Both the position numbers and the translations under genes were made by a program. Shown in pieces: positions 17,089-24,676 of a stretch of 41,049 nt of DNA (its first letter is position 1; the number at the start of each line of letters is the position of its first letter). Source of the stretch: Bacteroidaceae bacterium (lineage in GTDB: Bacteria; Bacteroidota; Bacteroidia; Bacteroidales; Bacteroidaceae); the NCBI GenBank assembly GCA_017621515.1, contig JAGASY010000025.1:1-41049 (forward strand). Reading direction: 5' to 3'. Below the pieces are notes generated by a model. The model searched no databases. It saw only the letters and a program-made list of their open reading frames with translations, and was not told the origin of the DNA.

Positions 17089-20000
17089 ATGGGAAATAAT
17101 AAACCTTTACTTTGGACGGTCATTCTGGCTGCTGCAGGTGCAGAAAGTGCCAATGCGCAGATTACAGGTGCACCGGAGGCTGGAAGCTACTATTTCAAGA
17201 ATGTAGATTCCGGCATGTTCCTTGGAGGTGCTAACAGTTGGGGTACGCAAGCCTCACTGATAGAGCACGGTATCGTATTTAAAGTTGAATTGGACAACGG
17301 CAAATATACGCTTGATTCTAATGTTAGCAATGGAGGTGAATCGCATTATTTTACAGGAACTTTTATTGATGGCGGAAAAACATCGGTTGAAATAATAGAG
17401 ACTAAGGAGTCCGGAAAATATGTGATGAAGATTGGTGACAGCTATGTTGTTGCCGATGGCTCTATCATCAAGTCTGATGGTACGGACGAAGCCAATGCCG
17501 TTAAGTGGCAGATTATTCCTGTGGCTGACTTGACGAAGGCTTTCGAGACAGCAACTTTTGAAAATCCTGCTGACGCTACATTCTTGATACAGAACCCGAA
17601 CTTTTCCAGAAATCACAAATCAGACCTTTGGAAGATAGAAAATGCTAAGTCTAATGACGCAACTAAATATAATCCTAACCGTTTTTACGAAGCGTGGAAT
17701 TGCAATTTCAAAGCAAGCCAAGAGCTAAAAGACATACCTAATGGATTGTATAAACTTACGGTTCAAGGATTCGACCGTTACACTGCTACAAAGGGTCAAT
17801 CTGGAAGTGAGAGTTTGGATGTTCGCGCTAAAGTTTTTGCAAACAATGACGAGATAGATTTTCCATCTGTCAACAGAAAGGAAGATGTTGAAGCATTAGG
17901 TTATGTTCCAGATAATGAAGACCAGACATTTGAAGCTTTCTCTAAAGGACTGTATAAGAGCGAACCGCTTTATGTATATGTGAGTGACCACAAACTTACT
18001 ATTGGAGTCAAGAAAGAAACATCCGATGCAAATAAAGGATGGGCTTCTTTCGACAACTTTGAACTTGCTTATATAGGCGATGTCAATATCGATGCTGTTC
18101 GTGAAGAACTGACAAACAAGCTTGCAATTCAGATTAACAAAGCCGGAAAATATACTGAAGACGCGGCATTGCGGGATTTGGCTGTAGAGGCTGCAAGGCT
18201 TCAGACGGTCATCAACACAATTGTTGCAGAAAATCCGGATGCGTATGTAATGGTCGCTAATTATAATAGTGGTGTAAAGGGCAACATCGGAGAGCAGATT
18301 GACGAGCTTGGCGCAGATATATCTAAAGCGACAGCCAACTATGAGGCATGGGTGGCTGCACAGAAGGCACATGAGGATGTTCTTACTCCTAAGCTCAAAG
18401 GACTGAAAGATATATATGATAACGCTGCATCGGAGACTAAGGCTGCCGCAAAAGAAATGTATGATGGTTTGGTACAAGATGTTGCCAAATTCTTGACAGA
18501 CGCAAAAACAGCATACGAGAAGGGTGAAGCCGGTGATTTGTTCTCAGAAGCAAATATCGAGTCGAAAGTTCAGGGAGAGGAAGGTCTCGTTCCTGCCATT
18601 GACGAAGCAATAAAGGCTATCACAGAAGGAAGTACGAATGCACTTTCATACGCAAATGTAAACAGATTGATAGCCAACACAAACTCAAAGTATAGCGATG
18701 AAGCAGCCAGACTGTATGCTTTGCTCTCAGGGGCATCTGATGGTGAAACTTATCAGGACACCTATCTTAAGGCTTTGGAAGATTTGAGTAGCGTTAAGCG
18801 TGACATCAACGCTGTTGAGGTCGAGAATAAAGCAGTCTATGATGAAGGAAATGCAAACGCTGAGACTCAAAAGGGGTTTGCAGACAGACTGACAGAATGT
18901 GAAGGAAAGCTTGAAGCCATCACGACTAAATATAAAGAACTTGTCGGAGAAATAGAGACACCTGCTGAGGGCACTCTTCGTGCCAACTACAAGGCAGCCT
19001 GTGACGATGTGGATGCGATAACCAACGATCTTAAAACTAAAATAGAAAATGCTATAGGGAAAGACCGCAAGAAAGTGTCTGATTTCTACAGCGAAGATGT
19101 TGCCGGTATAAAGGCTGATATCGCTGCTTTGCAGGCTAATGTAGATGCAGCCAACAAGGCACACACGATAAAGGGTGCAAATCAGTACTGCAAAAACTAC
19201 AAAGAGGACAAGGCTGCTATTGTTGCTAAGATTGCAGAACTGAAGGACAAAGTTGACCTTTCTATCACAGAGTATGACGCTAACGAAGCATCTGTTAAAG
19301 CTATCAATGGCGTTAAAAAGAAATACAACGAGGCCAAGAAGGTGGTAGATGGACAGAAAGAGGGCGACTACACGACAAGCGGACGTTTTGCTGCTTCAGA
19401 AAAAGCAATAGAGGATGCTGTTGCCGCTCTTGAAGCTGCCGCAATGAATGCCTACAAAGTGGATGGTACGGGTTCGGCAGAAGATTTCTTCAACAATATC
19501 AACAATGATGAGACTATCAAGGAAGCTACACGTCTTGGCTTGACATCTATCGAATCTAAGATTTCTGAATATCAGGCTAACGCTGAAGCTTCGTTCGAGG
19601 CTTATAAGAAGATTGCTGCTGCTTTGACCAACTACAATCTCTTGCTCAACGGTAAGGATGCTGAGGGTACAGAAGGCGAAGAAGGTTATGTTCCGGCTGT
19701 AGAGGGTCTGAAGGATATTGTGAAGAATGAGGATGTAACTGTAGATGGAACATTTGATGGCAAGACATATAAAGTGGCTATCGAAGAGATTGAGGCACGC
19801 ATTGCTACTGTGAAGGGCAAACTTGACCAAGCTAATGAAAAAGCAGATGTAGAGCATAAGAATGCCATCACGGCTATAGATGTGGATGCAGATATCGCAA
19901 CAACCATCAAAGATCTCCAGAACTCATATTCTGAAAATGAGGCTGACTGGAACAAAGAGCAGTTGGCTGCAGCTAAAGCACGTCTGTTGGAAGAAGCTAA

Positions 20001-21543
20001 CCGTCGTGTAGAAAGCTTTAAACTTGAAGATGAATATACTTCTGATGTTTATGGAAAGACTGCCACAGAACTTAATGAAAGCAATCAAAATATTAAGGAT
20101 GCTCTTGCAACTCTAAAAGAGAAGATAGAGAACGCTGAAACAGAAGAGGATAATGCTAAAGCTATCGCTACACTTTCTGATGTTGTTGATAAGATTGACG
20201 GTGACAAAGGTATTCAGAAAGATTACGATGCCCTTGTCGCTAAAGCTAAAAGTGCAAAGGAAGAGTATGCTGCCGACCAAGAGGCTTTGAGGACTCTCAA
20301 TGCTGAGGTTGAGCGTGTTGGCATATTGCTCAACGGAGGTAAGTACAACAAAGTGGACTACAAGGGTGTTGCTGCAACAGACAACAATGCGGGACGCTTT
20401 ACAACTGAAATTGGCAATGTAAATGCTCTCATCGATGTCATGAAGGCTGAAATCGCTGTTTCAAATACTAATGAAACAGTTCGTAAGGATAAAGCTGATA
20501 GTACTGGTGAAGATTCAAAGGTTGTCCTCGGCTACGACAACCGTCTGAAGGCTATTGAGACACAAGTTAACAACCTCATCACTCTTGCCGGAAATGAGGC
20601 AGCCAATGATAAGGCCAAGGACGATTTCGCTACTGCTTTGACAAAAGCTGGAATAGAACAGGCTATTAAAGATGCTGAAACCGGACTTTACAAGGATGAA
20701 AACGCTACAGGTGAGGGACGTGCACACTTCTTGAAATTGCATGGCGATTACAAGACTGAATACAATAAGATTTGCAGCGAAAAAGACGCTGCTTACGCAG
20801 CAGTGGTTAAGTCTGAACTTGAAGGTGCTTTGAAGGACAATGCCAAATATACAGACACAGCCAAGAATATGGTGGCATGTAGTAAGGCTTTGTCCGACAG
20901 ACTTGCTGCCGTAAAAGCGAACATAGAAGGTTTGGTGGCTTTGGCTAAGGCTAATGAGACTGAGCATAACAACCAGACAGAAGCTTCCAAGGGTGCATAC
21001 GAAGCATGGGATAAGGCTTTCAATGATATCACCGGAAAAGAATCTTCAAGTGCTCAGAAAGATGCTATCGCTGAACTTACAAACATAAAGAAAGATCTTG
21101 CAGAGTACGATAAGGCTGTGGCTGCTGCCTTTGCAAAAGGCGAGTGTGATGTAAAGAAAGCAGAACTCGAGGCTCAACTTGCTCTGTCAACCAATGCCAT
21201 CAAGACTCTTTCTGACGGATGGGAAGACATATATAATGCGGCTGTTGCCCAAGATAATGAGGGACGTAAGAAGAGATTTGATGCCGCTTACGATGTTCTC
21301 GTTAAGACTTATCAGGACAAGACTGCACTTGTAAACAAACTGAGCAAGCTTTCATACGCTTCAGGAGAATATGCAACAGACAAATTAATAGAAATTACAG
21401 GAGAGGGTGGAATATTCTCTTACATTGAGAAAATCCGTACTCTCAAGACAGATGCTGAAGCTTCTTTCAATGCCGTAGAAGTAGGTAAATTTGGGATGCT
21501 GAAGAAGATAACTGTAAACTTGCTAACGATTATAACACAATAA
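17089..21543 (+). CDS. N-terminal piece of the giant surface protein (shared module plus helical rod)
   Basis: The 1,484-residue frame starts with an export signal ending ANAQ (about residues 1-24). Residues 27-335 form a two-part module, shared with the protein at 24677-27397. It has a beta-rich section with GGANSWGTQASL (46-57), then a carbohydrate-binding-like beta-sandwich (GLYKLTVQGFDRY ... LTIGVKKETSD ... SFDNFELAYIG). From about 340 on the sequence is Ala/Lys/Glu/Asp-rich, almost Cys-free and strongly helical, with irregular repeats of about 100-140 residues, resembling the rod regions of Gram-positive FIVAR-type adhesins. The last residues (after VEVGKFG) are out-of-frame translation. 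Likely exported and surface-exposed; the ligand is unknown. Confidence 0.75.
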   Translation: MGNNKPLLWTVILAAAGAESANAQITGAPEAGSYYFKNVDSGMFLGGANSWGTQASLIEHGIVFKVELDNGKYTLDSNVSNGGESHYFTGTFIDGGKTSVEIIETKESGKYVMKIGDSYVVADGSIIKSDGTDEANAVKWQIIPVADLTKAFETATFENPADATFLIQNPNFSRNHKSDLWKIENAKSNDATKYNPNRFYEAWNCNFKASQELKDIPNGLYKLTVQGFDRYTATKGQSGSESLDVRAKVFANNDEIDFPSVNRKEDVEALGYVPDNEDQTFEAFSKGLYKSEPLYVYVSDHKLTIGVKKETSDANKGWASFDNFELAYIGDVNIDAVREELTNKLAIQINKAGKYTEDAALRDLAVEAARLQTVINTIVAENPDAYVMVANYNSGVKGNIGEQIDELGADISKATANYEAWVAAQKAHEDVLTPKLKGLKDIYDNAASETKAAAKEMYDGLVQDVAKFLTDAKTAYEKGEAGDLFSEANIESKVQGEEGLVPAIDEAIKAITEGSTNALSYANVNRLIANTNSKYSDEAARLYALLSGASDGETYQDTYLKALEDLSSVKRDINAVEVENKAVYDEGNANAETQKGFADRLTECEGKLEAITTKYKELVGEIETPAEGTLRANYKAACDDVDAITNDLKTKIENAIGKDRKKVSDFYSEDVAGIKADIAALQANVDAANKAHTIKGANQYCKNYKEDKAAIVAKIAELKDKVDLSITEYDANEASVKAINGVKKKYNEAKKVVDGQKEGDYTTSGRFAASEKAIEDAVAALEAAAMNAYKVDGTGSAEDFFNNINNDETIKEATRLGLTSIESKISEYQANAEASFEAYKKIAAALTNYNLLLNGKDAEGTEGEEGYVPAVEGLKDIVKNEDVTVDGTFDGKTYKVAIEEIEARIATVKGKLDQANEKADVEHKNAITAIDVDADIATTIKDLQNSYSENEADWNKEQLAAAKARLLEEANRRVESFKLEDEYTSDVYGKTATELNESNQNIKDALATLKEKIENAETEEDNAKAIATLSDVVDKIDGDKGIQKDYDALVAKAKSAKEEYAADQEALRTLNAEVERVGILLNGGKYNKVDYKGVAATDNNAGRFTTEIGNVNALIDVMKAEIAVSNTNETVRKDKADSTGEDSKVVLGYDNRLKAIETQVNNLITLAGNEAANDKAKDDFATALTKAGIEQAIKDAETGLYKDENATGEGRAHFLKLHGDYKTEYNKICSEKDAAYAAVVKSELEGALKDNAKYTDTAKNMVACSKALSDRLAAVKANIEGLVALAKANETEHNNQTEASKGAYEAWDKAFNDITGKESSSAQKDAIAELTNIKKDLAEYDKAVAAAFAKGECDVKKAELEAQLALSTNAIKTLSDGWEDIYNAAVAQDNEGRKKRFDAAYDVLVKTYQDKTALVNKLSKLSYASGEYATDKLIEITGEGGIFSYIEKIRTLKTDAEASFNAVEVGKFGMLKKITVNLLTIITQ

Positions 21544-21575
21544 TTGAAGGCTTTGCTACAGATTATTCTAATGAG

Positions 21576-24332
21576 GTGAACAACATTGCACTGACTACAT
21601 TCAATACAGAAAGAGATGCCGTTCAAGTAAACGTGAATGATGCTGTAAATGAAATGGTCAGTGTTCTTGGTGTCAGAAAAGAAGATTTGAAGAAGAATGC
21701 TAATGTTAAGGCTGTTCAGGCAATCATTGACGACGCTAACCAAAAGGCTGCAATAGACGATAAGAACAACTTCGTTAATCCTGATTTCGCTTATCTGCTT
21801 GACAGTGAAATCTTGCCTGACTTCGCATCTATTGACACTAAGATAGCAGAATGCAAGGAAAAGACTGCGGTGGAAACATGGAACGATACCATTTCTTCTG
21901 CCAATACTTTGGCTGAGGCTGAATATGCTGCAATTGAGGCATTTGGTGTGAATACTCTTGCTGATGGCGCAATTGCTGCTTCGTATGCAGAAAATGAAAT
22001 GGCTTATATTGACGCGGCTGCAGAGGCATGGAGCACTATTGACGAAAACGAGAAATATGCGAACTATGCTATTGCAAAGGTAGAACTTGATAAGTTCACA
22101 ATCACAGTGAGCAGACGTGAAGTTGGAAAGGAAAATGACAAACCGGTTTACGAGACTCATTCTGAGGCTTACTGGAATGCAAAAGCCGAAGAAGACCAGC
22201 GTCTGGCTAACGATGCAACATATAAAGAAATGCTTGCCACTGTAAACGGATTGCAGGTTCAGCACGACAATGCAGCTGCTCATGTACATTCTATGATGAT
22301 TATGCTTAATGATAATCTGAATGGACGTCTCAACACTGCTCAGACAATGATTGACGGATTGCGTCAGCGTGTAGAGGAGACGAAGGGTGTCATTGTTGAA
22401 GATGATAAACAGAAATTCAATGATGCCGTGAAAGTTCAGAAGACTGCCATTGAACTTATATGCAGCGATGCCATTGGCAAAGAAAATGCAGCAATAGAAG
22501 TGGCTGTCGGCAATCTTTATAAGGACTATGACCTTGCTGCCGCTAAGAATATCGGTGACACTTCTGTTGATATTTATAAGAATATCATCAAGGGATATGA
22601 AACAGAGAATGCTGCTATTTACAATGAATTCACTGTCGGTATCATCATCGGATATGATGAGAAAACGAAACTTCCTATATATAAGACGGATGATAAAGGT
22701 GTGAATGTGACTACAACTCCGGAAGAAGCACGAATTGCATATCTTGCACTCGAAAAGAAGATTGGTGTCACTAAGTCTGAACTGACAGCCATTTACGATG
22801 CTTCTGCTGCAGACAATGCTCTTGTAGTCGTGAATGGAGAGATTGCGAAACTTGAGGCAACTCTTGAAGCTATCAACATTCAGATTACAGATTGTCATGA
22901 ACCTGTGGTGAACGAGTATCAGGCGGTAATTGATGAGTTCACTGCTGCTGTAGCTGCTCTTAAGGAGTGTGTGGCTCAGGAAGTGGAGGATAACACTATT
23001 CTTCTCTACGAGGATGTCAATGTCAGTGCAGCTCAAAGTATTGCAGACAAGTATAAGAATCTTGCATCTGATATGGAAGAAGCAGAGAAGCCTTATGATG
23101 TTAATGACGCAGTCTATGCCGCCCTTTCTGATGAGTTGAAAACTTTGCAGGACAAACTTGATGCTGTTGTCAATGCGGCTAAGGATTATGAGTATAAGAC
23201 TTATGTGGACTGGACAAATCCTGAAACAGGGGAGATTGAGTCTATTCTTTCGCACGAGTACTATTTAAGAACGATTAGTGCTGATATTGCGGATGAACAG
23301 GCGAGAATAGATGGGTTGGACTCTAAGTATGAACTGAAATCAGATTCTAAGATAGACAAGCTTATTGATGAATCTATCAATGAAGCTGAAAGATCTTTGG
23401 CGTCTTATAATGTTTCCAATACGTATAATAATGTCGATAGGAGTCGTTCTTTGGCATATAATATGATGATTCAGATTGCAAATACTTCTGATAGCTATTA
23501 TGAAGATCGATTCTATACAGGTAATATCAGCTATGAACTTGATGAAACAAATTCTGATATATCTGACAATTTGCAATTTGCTTATGACTTCTACAAGAAT
23601 GTCTATGATTATGGTAAGTGCAATCATGACATCGATGGTAATTATTTCATTGATCCTGAAGATGAGAACCTGACTGTTGAGCAAGAGTTTGACTTCATGG
23701 AGCAGTATCCGGCTATCATGGATAAGCTCACAGAACTGAACGATGCTGTAAGCCAGTTTACGTCTGATGTATATGACAAGAGTTCATTTTACGGCGATAT
23801 CGACAACAACGGTAAGATTAATGTCACTGACTATAACATTGCTCGCAACTACATTATCGGAGTTGAAGAAGTAATGGACTTGTTAGACAACGATGAAGCA
23901 CGTTTTGCTGCTGCTGATGTGAACAAAGATAAAGAAATAAACATTGGCGATGTAACACAGATTGCCCAGAAGATTATGACCGGAGAGTTTGTACCTAATA
24001 AGGAAGAAGCAGTTTCGGTACGTCTCTCAGCTCTTATGCCTAATCAGTCTGTTGACAACGAACTTATGGTCACAGCAACCGGTTCAGGCATGAGACAGAC
24101 TATTAACATCGCTATCGCAGATGTCAAGGACTTTGTAGGTGCACAGATGGACATCGTGCTTCCTGCCGGTGTCACTGTGGTTGGCGAGAATGGTGTCAGC
24201 GGTCACGACTTCATATCTGGTGATGTTGATGGCACTCACCGTGTATTGCTCAGCAGTCTCGAAGGCGAAGTCTTTGGCGACAATAATCTGGTGACAATTG
24301 AGGTTGAGGTTTCTTCTGACTTCAAGGGCTGA
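21576..24332 (+). CDS. Middle/C-terminal piece of the giant surface protein (rod, dockerin-like, partial cohesin-like)
   Basis: A 918-residue frame, callable from a GTG at 21576 but really open from 21489 as the continuation of the preceding piece; independent translation is doubtful. Residues 1-735 continue the helical rod. Residues about 739-808 are a dockerin type I-like pair: loop 1 DIDNNGKINVTD (741-752) and loop 2 DVNKDKEINIGD (781-792). Both have the D-x-D/N-x-x-G/K-x-I-x-x-x-D calcium-binding spacing and a following helix. From about 812 a cohesin-like beta-sandwich begins (INIAIADVKDFVGAQMDIVL, LPAGVTVVGE) and is cut by TGA 24330. No signal peptide is present at this start, as expected for a fragment. 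Confidence 0.65.
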   Translation: MNNIALTTFNTERDAVQVNVNDAVNEMVSVLGVRKEDLKKNANVKAVQAIIDDANQKAAIDDKNNFVNPDFAYLLDSEILPDFASIDTKIAECKEKTAVETWNDTISSANTLAEAEYAAIEAFGVNTLADGAIAASYAENEMAYIDAAAEAWSTIDENEKYANYAIAKVELDKFTITVSRREVGKENDKPVYETHSEAYWNAKAEEDQRLANDATYKEMLATVNGLQVQHDNAAAHVHSMMIMLNDNLNGRLNTAQTMIDGLRQRVEETKGVIVEDDKQKFNDAVKVQKTAIELICSDAIGKENAAIEVAVGNLYKDYDLAAAKNIGDTSVDIYKNIIKGYETENAAIYNEFTVGIIIGYDEKTKLPIYKTDDKGVNVTTTPEEARIAYLALEKKIGVTKSELTAIYDASAADNALVVVNGEIAKLEATLEAINIQITDCHEPVVNEYQAVIDEFTAAVAALKECVAQEVEDNTILLYEDVNVSAAQSIADKYKNLASDMEEAEKPYDVNDAVYAALSDELKTLQDKLDAVVNAAKDYEYKTYVDWTNPETGEIESILSHEYYLRTISADIADEQARIDGLDSKYELKSDSKIDKLIDESINEAERSLASYNVSNTYNNVDRSRSLAYNMMIQIANTSDSYYEDRFYTGNISYELDETNSDISDNLQFAYDFYKNVYDYGKCNHDIDGNYFIDPEDENLTVEQEFDFMEQYPAIMDKLTELNDAVSQFTSDVYDKSSFYGDIDNNGKINVTDYNIARNYIIGVEEVMDLLDNDEARFAAADVNKDKEINIGDVTQIAQKIMTGEFVPNKEEAVSVRLSALMPNQSVDNELMVTATGSGMRQTINIAIADVKDFVGAQMDIVLPAGVTVVGENGVSGHDFISGDVDGTHRVLLSSLEGEVFGDNNLVTIEVEVSSDFKG

Positions 24333-24557
24333 ACAATTGAAGTCAAGAATGCCAAGTTCTCTGACGTCAACGGCAAGCTCTACACTATCGGAAGCATTTC
24401 CGGTGGCGAAGCAACAGGCATTACAGAGCTTACTTTTGGCGAGAAAGTCATAAGCAAGGTTTACTCTGTAGGCGGTCAGCTTATGAATGGTCTGAAGAAG
24501 GGCATTAATATCATTGTTAATTCTGACGGAACAACAAAAAAGATTTACAATAAATAA
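24333..24557 (+). pseudogene. C-terminal 74 residues of the giant surface protein, after the TGA
   Basis: In-frame coding sequence that completes the cohesin-like domain (TIEVKNAKFSDVNGKLYTIG) and ends in a Bacteroidota-style tail (VYSVGGQLMNGLKKGINIIV ... KKIYNK). Such tails occur at the ends of exported proteins and resemble type IX secretion sorting segments, though the match is loose. There is no start codon of its own. Confidence 0.6.
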
Positions 24558-24589
24558 TTTCTCTCATTAGTAAATCACCGTCAATGTGG

Positions 24590-24634
24590 CATGGCAGTTT
24601 CAAAGCCGAGTGCTTTTGAGACTGCCATGTTTTA
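24590..24634 (+). terminator. Intrinsic terminator after the giant gene
   Basis: CATGGCAGTTTCAAA (24590-24604) pairs with TTTGAGACTGCCATG (24615-24629) with one mismatch or wobble, followed by TTTT. The two surface-protein genes are therefore probably separate transcripts. Confidence 0.88.
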
Positions 24635-24676
24635 TAAAAAAGAATTTACTCATTTTCTATTATTAAATAATATATT

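Larger units (their letters stand above)
17089..24557 (+). pseudogene. Giant secreted rod protein gene with dockerin- and cohesin-like ends, broken by a frameshift and an in-frame TGA
   Basis: The span 17089-24557 reads as one gene of about 2,490 residues after two repairs. First, near 21483-21497 the frame must shift: the sequence after GTAGGTAAATTTGGG continues naturally one frame over as DAEEDNCKLANDYNTIIEGF. This fits loss of one G from GGGG. Second, TGA at 24330-24332 sits inside a cohesin-like domain, and in-frame coding continues for 74 residues to TAA 24555-24557. The intact neighbour has FKGGT where this protein reads FKG-stop-T, pointing to GGA becoming TGA. The layout is signal peptide, shared lectin-like module, very long helical rod, dockerin-like pair, cohesin-like domain and a short conserved tail. 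Sequencing error is the alternative to true decay. Confidence 0.75.

Noticed and set aside
21483..21500. Programmed -1 frameshift at AAATTTGGG
   Set aside because: Codon phase does not give a classic X-XXY-YYZ slippery heptamer and no stimulatory stem is evident nearby; loss of one G is simpler.
21420..23255. 611-residue - strand frame opposite the giant gene
   Set aside because: Antisense shadow of a long, biased-codon coding region; Cys/Ile/Ser-rich with no recognisable domain.
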